Source: Synaphobranchus kaupii
Lineage: Eukaryota; Chordata; Actinopteri; Anguilliformes; Synaphobranchidae
Reading direction: 5' to 3'
Assembly (NCBI GenBank): GCA_029718625.1
Contig: JAINUF010000027.1
Location: 2,588,676 to 2,652,675, forward strand
Length of the DNA stretch: 64,000 nt
In this document: in pieces, positions 23,877 through 37,726 of the stretch
How positions within the stretch are numbered: position 1 is the first letter of the stretch
How the letters are laid out: each line of letters starts with the position of its first letter
The notes under the pieces: model-generated
Databases searched by the model: none
What the model was told of the DNA's origin: nothing
The model's input: the letters and a program-made list of their open reading frames with translations, nothing else
Program-made: the position numbers and the translations under genes

Positions 23877-26289
23877 GACGCACGCCTCAAACCAATTTTA
23901 GTGTTGTCAAAGACATTATAGCTCAAATATACAGTTGATTAATTTTTAAATTTTCCATTTGTAAATTTTGAATGAATTTTTCTTCAAATTTAAAATGCAA
24001 ACATTTCAATAGCTTCTGTGACATGTGACTAAGATGCCTCAAACCAAATAATTTTGTCAGATACATTACTTCTCCAATTTACAAGCTATGCTTTTTGCAA
24101 TTTTCCTTTTGTATATTTTAGAGGATTTATTCTTCGAAATAAACACAATAAAATGTTAATAGTTTCTGTAACATGTGAACAAGACACCTCAAACCAAGTT
24201 GCCTGTTGTCAGAGACAGGATACCTCAAATCTACAACTGATTATTTTTCAAATTTTGCCTTTGTATATTTTAAAGGAATTTTTCTTCAAAATAAATACAC
24301 TAAAATGTCAATAGTTTCTGTGTCATGTGACGAAGATACCTCACAGCAAATTGACTGTTGTCAGAGAGAGTATAGCTCAAATTTCCCTATTATGAATATA
24401 TATTTTTTATTTTTCTTCAAAATTAAAGCACTAAAATTTCAATAGCTTCTGTGACATATGATGAAGACACATGCCTCAAACCAATTTTAGTGTTGTCAAA
24501 GTCATTATAGCTCAAATATACAGTTGATTAATTTTTAAATTTTCCATTTGTAAATTTTGAATGAATTTTTTTTCAAATTTAAAATGCAAACATTTCAATA
24601 GTTTCTGTGACATGTGACTAAGATGCCTCAAACCAACTGTAATGTTGTCAGATACATTCTCCAATTTACAAGCAATGCTTTTTCCAATTTTCCTTTTGTA
24701 AATTTTAAATAGATTTTTATTCAAAATAAAAGCACTAAAATTTCAATAGCTTCTGTGACATATGATAAAGACGCATGCCTCAAACCAATTTCAGTGTTGT
24801 CAAAGACATTATAGCTCAAATATACAGTTGATAAATTTTTTAATTTTCCATTTGTAAATTTTGAATGAATTTTTCTTCAAATTTAAAATGCAAACCTTTC
24901 AATAGCTTCTGTGACATGTGACTAAGATGCCTCAAACCAACTGTAATGTTGTCAGATACATTCTCCAATTTACAAGCAATGCTTTTTCCAATTTTCCTTT
25001 TGTAAATTTTAAATAGATTTTTATTCAAAATAAAAGCACTAAAATGTCAATAGCTTCTGTGACATATGATGAAGACGCATGCCTCAAACCAATTTTAGTG
25101 TTGTCAAAGATGTTATAGCTCAAATACACAGTTGATTAATTTTTAAATTTTCCATTTGTAAATTTTGAATGAATTTTTCTTCAAATTTAAAATGCAAACA
25201 TTTCAATAGCTTCTGTGACATGTGACTAAGATGCCTCAAACCAACTGTAATGTTGTCAGATACATTCTCCAATTTAGAAGCAATGCTTTTTCCAATTTTC
25301 CTTTTGTAAATTTTAAATAGATTTTTATTCAAAATAAAAGCACTAAAATTTCATTAGCTTCTGTGAAATATGATGAAGACGCATGCCTCAAACCAATTTC
25401 AGTGTTGTCAAAGACATTATAGCTCAAATATACAGTTGATTAATTTTTTAATTTTCCATTTGTAAATTTTGAATGAATTTTTCTTCAAATTTAAAATGCA
25501 AACATTTCAATAGTTTCTGTGACATGTGACTAAGATGCCTCAAACCAACTGTAATGTTGTCAGATACATTCTCCAATTTACAAGCAATGCTTTTTCCAAT
25601 TTTCCTTTTGTAAATTTTAAATAGATTTTTATTCAAAATAAAAGCACTAAAATTTCAATAGCTTCTGTGAAATATGATGAAGACGCATGCCTCAAACCAA
25701 TTTCAGTGTTGTCAAAGACATTATAGCTCAAATATACAGTTGATAAATTTTTTAATTTTCCATTTGTAAATTTTGAATGAATTTTTTTTCAAATTTAAAA
25801 TGCAAACATTTCAATAGCTTCTGTGACATGTGACTTAGATGCCTCAAACCAACTGTAATGTTGTCAGATACATTCTCCAATTTACAAGCAATGCTTTTTC
25901 CAATTTTCCTTTTGTAAATTTTAAATAGATTTTTATTCAAAATAAAAGCACTAAAATTTCAATAGCTTCTGTGATATATGATGAAGACGCATGCCTCAAA
26001 CCAATTTTAGTGTTGTCAAAGACGTTATAGCTCAAATATACAGTTGATTAATTTTAAAATTTTCCATTTGTAAATTTTGAATGAATTTTTCTTCAAATTT
26101 AAAATGCAAACATTTCAATAGCTTCTGTGACATGTGACTAAGATCCCTCAAACCAACTGTAATGTTGTCAGATACATTCTCCAATTTACAAGCAATGCTT
26201 TTTCAAATTTTCCTTTTGTAAATTTTAAATAGATTTTTATTCAAAATAAAAGCACTAAAATTTCAATAGCTTCTGTGACATATGATGAA
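23877..26289 (+). repeat. Higher-order unit 10: marker + t-s-k-s-s-z
   Basis: The marker has GACGAAGATACC at the D-E boundary, found only here and in unit 11, and CCCTATTATG in E. There is no p dimer. The k dimer has TTTAGAAGC and ends CATTAGCTTCTGTGAAATATG, losing the NdeI site. Confidence 0.92.
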
Positions 26290-28702
26290 GACGCACGCCT
26301 CAAACCAATTTTAGTGTTGTCAAAGACATTATAGCTCAAATATACAGTTGATTAATTTTTAAATTTTCCATTTGTAAATTTTGAATGAATTTTTCTTCAA
26401 ATTTAAAATGCAAACATTTCAATAGCTTCTGTGACATGTGACTAAGATGCCTCAAACCAAATAATTTTGTCAGATACATTACTTCTCCAATTTACAAGCT
26501 ATGCTTTTTGCAATTTTCCTTTTGTATATTTTAGAGGATTTATTCTTCGAAATAAACACAATAAAATGTTAATAGTTTCTGTAACATGTGAACAAGACAC
26601 CTCAAACCAAGTTGCCTGTTGTCAGAGACAGGATACCTCAAATCTACAACTGATTATTTTTCAAATTTTGCCTTTGTATATTTTAAAGGAATTTTTCTTC
26701 AAAATAAATACACTAAAATGTCAATAGTTTCTGTGTCATGTGACGAAGATACCTCACAGCAAATTGACTGTTGTCAGAGAGAGTATAGCTCAAATTTCCC
26801 TATTATGAATATATATTTTTTATTTTTCTTCAAAATTAAAGCACTAAAATTTCAATAGCTTCTGTGACATATGATGAAGACACATGCCTCAAACCAATTT
26901 TAGTGTTGTCAAAGTCATTATAGCTCAAATATACAGTTGATTAATTTTTAAATTTTCCATTTGTAAATTTTGAATGAATTTTTTTTCAAATTTAAAATGC
27001 AAACATTTCAATAGTTTCTGTGACATGTGACTAAGATGCCTCAAACCAACTGTAATGTTGTCAGATACATTCTCCAATTTACAAGCAATGCTTTTTCCAA
27101 TTTTCCTTTTGTAAATTTTAAATAGATTTTTATTCAAAATAAAAGCACTAAAATTTCAATAGCTTCTGTGACATATGATAAAGACGCATGCCTCAAACCA
27201 ATTTCAGTGTTGTCAAAGACATTATAGCTCAAATATACAGTTGATAAATTTTTTAATTTTCCATTTGTAAATTTTGAATGAATTTTTCTTCAAATTTAAA
27301 ATGCAAACCTTTCAATAGCTTCTGTGACATGTGACTAAGATGCCTCAAACCAACTGTAATGTTGTCAGATACATTCTCCAATTTACAAGCAATGCTTTTT
27401 CCAATTTTCCTTTTGTAAATTTTAAATAGATTTTTATTCAAAATAAAAGCACTAAAATGTCAATAGCTTCTGTGACATATGATGAAGACGCATGCCTCAA
27501 ACCAATTTTAGTGTTGTCAAAGATGTTATAGCTCAAATACACAGTTGATTAATTTTTAAATTTTCCATTTGTAAATTTTGAATGAATTTTTCTTCAAATT
27601 TAAAATGCAAACATTTCAATAGCTTCTGTGACATGTGACTAAGATGCCTCAAACCAACTGTAATGTTGTCAGATACATTCTCCAATTTAGAAGCAATGCT
27701 TTTTCCAATTTTCCTTTTGTAAATTTTAAATAGATTTTTATTCAAAATAAAAGCACTAAAATTTCATTAGCTTCTGTGAAATATGATGAAGACGCATGCC
27801 TCAAACCAATTTCAGTGTTGTCAAAGACATTATAGCTCAAATATACAGTTGATTAATTTTTTAATTTTCCATTTGTAAATTTTGAATGAATTTTTCTTCA
27901 AATTTAAAATGCAAACATTTCAATAGTTTCTGTGACATGTGACTAAGATGCCTCAAACCAACTGTAATGTTGTCAGATACATTCTCCAATTTACAAGCAA
28001 TGCTTTTTCCAATTTTCCTTTTGTAAATTTTAAATAGATTTTTATTCAAAATAAAAGCACTAAAATTTCAATAGCTTCTGTGAAATATGATGAAGACGCA
28101 TGCCTCAAACCAATTTCAGTGTTGTCAAAGACATTATAGCTCAAATATACAGTTGATAAATTTTTTAATTTTCCATTTGTAAATTTTGAATGAATTTTTT
28201 TTCAAATTTAAAATGCAAACATTTCAATAGCTTCTGTGACATGTGACTTAGATGCCTCAAACCAACTGTAATGTTGTCAGATACATTCTCCAATTTACAA
28301 GCAATGCTTTTTCCAATTTTCCTTTTGTAAATTTTAAATAGATTTTTATTCAAAATAAAAGCACTAAAATTTCAATAGCTTCTGTGATATATGATGAAGA
28401 CGCATGCCTCAAACCAATTTTAGTGTTGTCAAAGACGTTATAGCTCAAATATACAGTTGATTAATTTTAAAATTTTCCATTTGTAAATTTTGAATGAATT
28501 TTTCTTCAAATTTAAAATGCAAACATTTCAATAGCTTCTGTGACATGTGACTAAGATCCCTCAAACCAACTGTAATGTTGTCAGATACATTCTCCAATTT
28601 ACAAGCAATGCTTTTTCAAATTTTCCTTTTGTAAATTTTAAATAGATTTTTATTCAAAATAAAAGCACTAAAATTTCAATAGCTTCTGTGACATATGATG
28701 AA
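26290..28702 (+). repeat. Higher-order unit 11: marker + t-s-k-s-s-z
   Basis: This is the tandem copy of unit 10. I saw no difference between the two by eye, including the rare GACGAAGATACC and CATTAGC variants, so the duplication is recent or recently homogenised. Confidence 0.92.
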
Positions 28703-30508
28703 GACGCACGCCTCAAACCAATTTTAGTGTTGTCAAAGACATTATAGCTCAAATATACAGTTGATTAATTTTTAAATTTTCCATTTGTAAATTTTGAATG
28801 AATTTTTCTTCAAATTTAAAATACAAACATTTCAATAGCTTCTGTGACATGTGACTAAGATGCCTCAAACCAAATAATTTTGTCAGATACATTACTTCTC
28901 CAATTTGCAAGCTATGCTTTTTGCAATTTTCCTTTTGTATATTTTAGAGGATTTATTCTTCGAAATAAACACAATAAAATGTTAATAGTTTCTGTAACAT
29001 GTGAACAAGACACCTCAAACCAAGTTGCCTGTTGTCAGAGACAGGATACCTCAAATCTACAACTGATTATTTTTCAAATTTTGCCTTTGTATATTTTAAA
29101 GGAATTTTTCTTCAAAATAAAAGCACTAAAATTTCAATAGCTTCTGTGACATATGACCAAGATACCTCACAGCAAATTGACTGTTGTCAGAGAGAGTATA
29201 GCTCAAATTTCCCTCTTATGAATATATATTTTTTATTTTTCTTCAAAATTAAACTACTAAAATTTCAATAGCTTCTGTGACATATGATGAAGACGCACGA
29301 CTCAAAATAATTTTAGTGTTGTCAAAGACGTTATAGCTCAAATATACAGTTGATTAATTTTTAAATTTTCCATTTGTAAATTTTGAATGAATTTTTCTTC
29401 AAATTTAAAATGCAAACATTTCAATAGCTTCTGTGACATGTGACTAAGATGCCTCAAACCAACTGTAATGTTGTCAGATACATTCTCCAATTTACAAGCA
29501 ATGCTTTTTCCAATTTTCCTTTTGTAAATTTTAAATAGATTTTTATTCAAAATAAAAGCACTAAAATTTCAATAGCTTCTGTGACATATGATGAAGACGC
29601 ACGACTCAAAATAATTTTAGTGTTGTCAAAGACGTTATAGCTCAAATATACAGTTGATTAATTTTTAAATTTTCCATTTGTAAATTTTGAATGAATTTTT
29701 CTTCAAATTTAAAATGCAAACATTTCAATAGCTTCTGTGACATGTGACTAAGATGCCGCAAACCAACTGTAATGTTGTCAGATGCATTCTGCAATTTAAA
29801 GCAATGCTTTTTCCAATTTTCCTTTTGTAAATTTTAAATAGATTTTTATTCAAAATAAAAGCACTAAAATTTCAATAGCTTCTGTGACATATGATGAAGA
29901 CGCATGCCTCAAACCAATTTTAGTGTTGTCAAAGTCATTATAGCTCAAATATACAGTTAATTAATTTTTAAAATTTCCGTTTGTAAATTTTAAATGAATT
30001 TTTCTTCAAATTTAAAATGTAAACATTTCAATAGCTTCTGTGACATGTGACGAAGATGCCTCAAACCAACTGTAATGTTGTCAGATACATTCTCCAATTT
30101 ACAAGCAATGCTTTTTCCAATTTTCCTTTTGTAAATTTTAAATAGATTTTTATTCAAAATAAAAGCACTAAAATTTCAATAGCTTCTGTGACATATGATG
30201 AAGACGCTTATACCTCAAACCAATTTTAGTGTTGTCAAAGACGTTATAGCTCAAATATACAATTGATTAATTTTTAAATTTTCCATTTGTAAATTTTGAA
30301 TTAATTTTTCTTCAAATTTAAAATGCAAACATTTCAATAGCTTCTGTGACATGTGACTAAGATCCCTCAAACCAACTGTAATGTTGTCTGATACATTCTC
30401 CAATTTACAAGCAATGCTTTTTCAAATTTTCCTTTTGTAAATTTTAAATAGATTTTTATTCAAAATAAAAGCACTAAAATTTCAATAGCTTCTGTGACAT
30501 ATGATGAA
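28703..30508 (+). repeat. Higher-order unit 12: converted marker + n-n-u-y
   Basis: It has the same marker as unit 7, with the replaced D end. The u dimer (TTAATTAATTTT, ATGTAAAC, GACGAAG), absent from unit 7, appears here. The y dimer has a private TTGTCTGATAC variant near 30388. Confidence 0.92.
29122..29153 (+). other. Gene-conversion-like patch in monomer D (unit 12 marker)
   Basis: It shows the same replaced D tail as at 16336. The shared AAATACAAAC, TTTGCAAGC and AAACTACTAAA variants in the same marker show this is a descendant copy rather than a separate event. Confidence 0.8.
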
Positions 30509-32617
30509 GACGCACGCCTCAAACCAATTTTAGTGTTGTCAAAGACATTATAGCTCAAATATACAGTTGATTAATTTTTAAATTTTCCATTTGTAAATTT
30601 TGAATGAATTTTTCTTCAAATTTAAAATGCAAACATTTCAATAGCTTCTGTGACATGTGACTAAGATGCCTCAAACCAAATAATTTTGTCAGATACATTA
30701 CTTCTCCAATTTACAAGCTATGCTTTTTGCAATTTTCCTTTTGTATATTTTAGAGGATTTATTCTTCGAAATAAACACAATAAAATGTTAATAGTTTCTG
30801 TAACATGTGAACAAGACACCTCAAACCAAGTTGCCTGTTGTCAGAGACAGGATACCTCAAATCTACAACTGATTATTTTTCAAATTTTGCCTTTGTATAT
30901 TTTAAAGGAATTTTTCTTCAAAATAAATACACTAAAATGTCAATAGTTTCTGTGTCATGTGACCAAGATACCTCACAGCAAATTGACTGTTGTCAGAGAG
31001 AGTATAGCTCAAATTTCCCTCTTATGAATATATATTTTTTATTTTTCTTCAAAATTAAAGCACTAAAATTTCAATAGCTTCTGTGACATATGATGAAGAC
31101 GCATGCCTCAAACCAATTTTAGTGTTGTCAAAGATGTTATAGCTCAAATACACAGTTGATTAATTTTTAAATTTTCCATTTGTAAATTTTGAATGAATTT
31201 TTCTTCAAATTTAAAATGCAACATTTCAATAGCTTCTGTGACATGTGACTAAGATGCCTCAAACCAACTGTAATGTTGTCAGATGCATTCTCCAATTTAC
31301 AAGCAATGCTTTTTCCAATTTTCCTTTTGTAAATTTTAAATAGATTTTTATTCAAAATAAAAGCACTAAAATTTCAATAGCTTCTGTGACATATGATGAA
31401 GACGCATGCCTCAAACCAATTTTAGTGTTGTCAAAGATGTTATAGCTCAAATACACAGTTGATTAATTTTTAAATTTTCCATTTGTAAATTTTGAATGAA
31501 TTTTTCTTCAAATTTAAAATGCAAACATTTCAATAGCTTCTGTGACATGTGACTAAGATGCCTCAAACCAACTGTAATGTTGTCAGATACATTCTCCAAT
31601 TTACAAGCAATGCTTTTTCCAATTTTCCTTTTGTAAATTTTAAATAGATTTTTATTCAAAATAAAAGCACTAAAATTTCAATAGCTTCTGTGACATATGA
31701 TGAAGACGCACGACTCAAAATAATTTTAGTGTTGTCAAAGACGTTATAGCTCAAATATACAGTTGATTAATTTTTAAATTTTCCATTTGTAAATTTTGAA
31801 TGAATTTTTCTTCAAATTTAAAATGCAAACATTTCAATAGCTTCTGTGACATGTGACTAAGATGCCGCAAACCAACTGTAATGTTGTCAAATGCATTCTC
31901 CAATTTAAAGCAATGCTTTTTCCAATTTTCCTTTTGTAAATTTTAAATAGATTTTTATTCAAAATAAAAGCACTAAAATTTCAATAGCTTCTGTGACATA
32001 TGATGAAGACGCATGCCTCAAACCAATTTTAGTGTTGTCAAAGTCATTATAGCTCAAATATACAGTTAATTAATTTTTAAAATTTCCGTTTGTAAATTTT
32101 AAATGAATTTTTCTTCAAATTTAAAATGTAAACATTTCAATAGCTTCTGTGACATGTGACGAAGATGCCTCAAACCAACTGTAATGTTGTCAGATACATT
32201 CTCCAATTTACAAGCAATGCTTTTTCCAATTTTCCTTTTGTAAATTTTAAATAGATTTTTATTCAAAATAAAAGCACTAAAATTTCAATAGCTTCTGTGA
32301 CATATGATGAAGACGCTTATACCTCAAACCAATTTTAGTGTTGTCAAAGACGTTATAGCTCAAATATACAATTGATTAATTTTTAAATTTTCCATTTGTA
32401 AATTTTGAATTAATTTTTCTTCAAATTTAAAATGCAAACATTTCAATAGCTTCTGTGACATGTGACTAAGATCCCTCAAACCAACTGTAATGTTGTCAGA
32501 TACATTCTCCAATTTACAAGCAATGTTTTTTCAAATTTTCCTTTTGTAAATTTTAAATAGATTTTTATTCAAAATAAAAGCACTAAAATTTCAATAGCTT
32601 CTGTGACATATGATGAA
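30509..32617 (+). repeat. Higher-order unit 13: marker + p-k-n-u-y
   Basis: The n dimer has GATGCCGC, TTGTCAAATGC and a one-base-short AATTTAAAGC. The y dimer has CAATGTTTTTTC. It is the first half of the 3609-bp unit. Confidence 0.92.
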
Positions 32618-34117
32618 GACGCACGCCTCAAACCAATTTTAGTGTTGTCAAAGACATTATAGCTCAAATATACAGTTGATTAATTTTTAAATTTTCCATT
32701 TGTAAATTTTGAATGAATTTTTCTTCAAATTTAAAATGCAAACATTTCAATAGCTTCTGTGACATGTGACTAAGATGCCTCAAACCAAATAATTTTGTCA
32801 GATACATTACTTCTCCAATTTACAAGCTATGCTTTTTGCAATTTTCCTTTTGTATATTTTAGAGGATTTATTCTTCGAAATAAACACAATAAAATGTTAA
32901 TAGTTTCTGTAACATGTGAACAAGACACCTCAAACCAAGTTGCCTGTTGTCAGAGACAGGATACCTCAAATCTACAACTGATTATTTTTCAAATTTTGCC
33001 TTTGTATATTTTAAAGGAATTTTTCTTCAAAATAAATACACTAAAATGTCAATAGTTTCTGTGTCATGTGACCAAGATACCTCACAGCAAATTGACTGTT
33101 GTCAGAGAGAGTATAGCTCAAATTTCCCTCTTATGAATATATATTTTTTATTTTTCTTCAAAATTAAAGCACTAAAATTTCAATAGCTTCTGTGACATAT
33201 GATGAAGACGCATGCCTCAAACCAATTTTAGTGTTGTCAAAGATGTTATAGCTCAAATACACAGTTGATTAATTTTTAAATTTTCCATTTGTAAATTTTG
33301 AATGAATTTTTCTTCAAATTTAAAATGCAACATTTCAATAGCTTCTGTGACATGTGACTAAGATGCCTCAAACCAACTGTAATGTTGTCAGATGCATTCT
33401 CCAATTTACAAGCAATGCTTTTTCCAATTTTCCTTTTGTAAATTTTAAATAGATTTTTATTCAAAATAAAAGCACTAAAATTTCAATAGCTTCTGTGACA
33501 TATGATGAAGACGCATGCCTCAAACCAATTTTAGTGTTGTCAAAGATGTTATAGCTCAAATACACAGTTGATTAATTTTTAAATTTTCCATTTGTAAATT
33601 TTGAATGAATTTTTCTTCAAATTTAAAATGCAAACATTTCAATAGCTTCTGTGACATGTGACTAAGATGCCTCAAACCAACTGTAATGTTGTCAGATGCA
33701 TTCTCCAATTTACAAGCAATGCTTTTTCCAATTTTCCTTTTGTAAATTTTAAATAGATTTTTATTCAAAATAAAAGCACTAAAATTTCAATAGCTTCTGT
33801 GACATATGATGAAGACACATGCCTCAAACCAATTTTAGTGTTGTCAAAGTCATTATAGCTCAAATATACAGTTGATTAATTTTAAAATTTTCCATTTGTA
33901 AATTTTGAATGAATTTTTCTTCAAATTTAAAATGCAAACATTTCAATAGCTTCTGTGACATGTGACTAAGATCCCTCAAACCAACTGTAATGTTGTCAGA
34001 TACATTCTCCAATTTACAAGCAATGCTTTTTCAAATTTTCCTTTTGTAAATTTTAAATAGATTTTTATTCAAAATAAAAGCACTAAAATTTCAATAGCTT
34101 CTGTGACATATGATGAA
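32618..34117 (+). repeat. Higher-order unit 14: marker + p-m-z
   Basis: The z dimer has a GACACATGCC head with AAAGTCATT and ATTTTAAAATTTT, then GATCCCTC. It is the second half of the 3609-bp unit. Confidence 0.92.
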
Positions 34118-36226
34118 GACGCACGCCTCAAACCAATTTTAGTGTTGTCAAAGACATTATAGCTCAAATATACAGTTGATTAATTTTTAAATTTTCCATT
34201 TGTAAATTTTGAATGAATTTTTCTTCAAATTTAAAATGCAAACATTTCAATAGCTTCTGTGACATGTGACTAAGATGCCTCAAACCAAATAATTTTGTCA
34301 GATACATTACTTCTCCAATTTACAAGCTATGCTTTTTGCAATTTTCCTTTTGTATATTTTAGAGGATTTATTCTTCGAAATAAATACAATAAAATGTTAA
34401 TAGTTTCTGTAACATGTGAACAAGACACCTCAAACCAAGTTGCCTGTTGTCAGAGACAGGATACCTCAAATCTACAACTGATTATTTTTCAAATTTTGCC
34501 TTTGTATATTTTAAAGGAATTTTTCTTCAAAATAAATACACTAAAATGTCAATAGTTTCTGTGTCATGTGACCAAGATACCTCACAGCAAATTGACTGTT
34601 GTCAGAGAGAGTATAGCTCAAATTTCCCTCTTATGAATATATATTTTTTATTTTTCTTCAAAATTAAAGCACTAAAATTTCAATAGCTTCTGTGACATAT
34701 GATGAAGACGCATGCCTCAAACCAATTTTAGTGTTGTCAAAGATGTTATAGCTCAAATACACAGTTGATTAATTTTTAAATTTTCCATTTGTAAATTTTG
34801 AATGAATTTTTCTTCAAATTTAAAATGCAACATTTCAATAGCTTCTGTGACATGTGACTAAGATGCCTCAAACCAACTGTAATGTTGTCAGATGCATTCT
34901 CCAATTTACAAGCAATGCTTTTTCCAATTTTCCTTTTGTAAATTTTAAATAGATTTTTATTCAAAATAAAAGCACTAAAATTTCAATAGCTTCTGTGACA
35001 TATGATGAAGACGCATGCCTCAAACCAATTTTAGTGTTGTCAAAGATGTTATAGCTCAAATACACAGTTGATTAATTTTTAAATTTTCCATTTGTAAATT
35101 TTGAATGAATTTTTCTTCAAATTTAAAATGCAAACATTTCAATAGCTTCTGTGACATGTGACTAAGATGCCTCAAACCAACTGTAATGTTGTCAGATACA
35201 TTCTCCAATTTACAAGCAATGCTTTTTCCAATTTTCCTTTTGTAAATTTTAAATAGATTTTTATTCAAAATAAAAGCACTAAAATTTCAATAGCTTCTGT
35301 GACATATGATGAAGACGCACGACTCAAAATAATTTTAGTGTTGTCAAAGACGTTATAGCTCAAATATACAGTTGATTAATTTTTAAATTTTCCATTTGTA
35401 AATTTTGAATGAATTTTTCTTCAAATTTAAAATGCAAACATTTCAATAGCTTCTGTGACATGTGACTAAGATGCCGCAAACCAACTGTAATGTTGTCAAA
35501 TGCATTCTCCAATTTAAAGCAATGCTTTTTCCAATTTTCCTTTTGTAAATTTTAAATAGATTTTTATTCAAAATAAAAGCACTAAAATTTCAATAGCTTC
35601 TGTGACATATGATGAAGACGCATGCCTCAAACCAATTTTAGTGTTGTCAAAGTCATTATAGCTCAAATATACAGTTAATTAATTTTTAAAATTTCCGTTT
35701 GTAAATTTTAAATGAATTTTTCTTCAAATTTAAAATGTAAACATTTCAATAGCTTCTGTGACATGTGACGAAGATGCCTCAAACCAACTGTAATGTTGTC
35801 AGATACATTCTCCAATTTACAAGCAATGCTTTTTCCAATTTTCCTTTTGTAAATTTTAAATAGATTTTTATTCAAAATAAAAGCACTAAAATTTCAATAG
35901 CTTCTGTGACATATGATGAAGACGCTTATACCTCAAACCAATTTTAGTGTTGTCAAAGACGTTATAGCTCAAATATACAATTGATTAATTTTTAAATTTT
36001 CCATTTGTAAATTTTGAATTAATTTTTCTTCAAATTTAAAATGCAAACATTTCAATAGCTTCTGTGACATGTGACTAAGATCCCTCAAACCAACTGTAAT
36101 GTTGTCAGATACATTCTCCAATTTACAAGCAATGTTTTTTCAAATTTTCCTTTTGTAAATTTTAAATAGATTTTTATTCAAAATAAAAGCACTAAAATTT
36201 CAATAGCTTCTGTGACATATGATGAA
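34118..36226 (+). repeat. Higher-order unit 15: marker + p-k-n-u-y
   Basis: It has the unit 13 layout. C has AAATACAATAAAATG where unit 13 has AAACACAATAAAATG; only unit 17 shares this. Confidence 0.92.
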
Positions 36227-37726
36227 GACGCACGCCTCAAACCAATTTTAGTGTTGTCAAAGACATTATAGCTCAAATATACAGTTGATTAATTTTTAAA
36301 TTTTCCATTTGTAAATTTTGAATGAATTTTTCTTCAAATTTAAAATGCAAACATTTCAATAGCTTCTGTGACATGTGACTAAGATGCCTCAAACCAAATA
36401 ATTTTGTCAGATACATTACTTCTCCAATTTACAAGCTATGCTTTTTGCAATTTTCCTTTTGTATATTTTAGAGGATTTATTCTTCGAAATAAACACAATA
36501 AAATGTTAATAGTTTCTGTAACATGTGAACAAGACACCTCAAACCAAGTTGCCTGTTGTCAGAGACAGGATACCTCAAATCTACAACTGATTATTTTTCA
36601 AATTTTGCCTTTGTATATTTTAAAGGAATTTTTCTTCAAAATAAATACACTAAAATGTCAATAGTTTCTGTGTCATGTGACCAAGATACCTCACAGCAAA
36701 TTGACTGTTGTCAGAGAGAGTATAGCTCAAATTTCCCTCTTATGAATATATATTTTTTATTTTTCTTCAAAATTAAAGCACTAAAATTTCAATAGCTTCT
36801 GTGACATATGATGAAGACGCATGCCTCAAACCAATTTTAGTGTTGTCAAAGATGTTATAGCTCAAATACACAGTTGATTAATTTTTAAATTTTCCATTTG
36901 TAAATTTTGAATGAATTTTTCTTCAAATTTAAAATGCAACATTTCAATAGCTTCTGTGACATGTGACTAAGATGCCTCAAACCAACTGTAATGTTGTCAG
37001 ATGCATTCTCCAATTTACAAGCAATGCTTTTTCCAATTTTCCTTTTGTAAATTTTAAATAGATTTTTATTCAAAATAAAAGCACTAAAATTTCAATAGCT
37101 TCTGTGACATATGATGAAGACGCATGCCTCAAACCAATTTTAGTGTTGTCAAAGATGTTATAGCTCAAATACACAGTTGATTAATTTTTAAATTTTCCAT
37201 TTGTAAATTTTGAATGAATTTTTCTTCAAATTTAAAATGCAAACATTTCAATAGCTTCTGTGACATGTGACTAAGATGCCTCAAACCAACTGTAATGTTG
37301 TCAGATGCATTCTCCAATTTACAAGCAATGCTTTTTCCAATTTTCCTTTTGTAAATTTTAAATAGATTTTTATTCAAAATAAAAGCACTAAAATTTCAAT
37401 AGCTTCTGTGACATATGATGAAGACACATGCCTCAAACCAATTTTAGTGTTGTCAAAGTCATTATAGCTCAAATATACAGTTGATTAATTTTAAAATTTT
37501 CCATTTGTAAATTTTGAATGAATTTTTCTTCAAATTTAAAATGCAAACATTTCAATAGCTTCTGTGACATGTGACTAAGATCCCTCAAACCAACTGTAAT
37601 GTTGTCAGATACATTCTCCAATTTACAAGCAATGCTTTTTCAAATTTTCCTTTTGTAAATTTTAAATAGATTTTTATTCAAAATAAAAGCACTAAAATTT
37701 CAATAGCTTCTGTGACATATGATGAA
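36227..37726 (+). repeat. Higher-order unit 16: marker + p-m-z
   Basis: This is a copy of unit 14. I saw no difference by eye. Confidence 0.92.

Larger units (their letters stand above)
23877..28702 (+). repeat. 2413-bp higher-order repeat, two tandem copies
   Basis: Units 10 and 11 have a length of exactly 589 + 6 x 304. They share rare variants not seen elsewhere (GACGAAGATACC, CATTAGC). Confidence 0.93.
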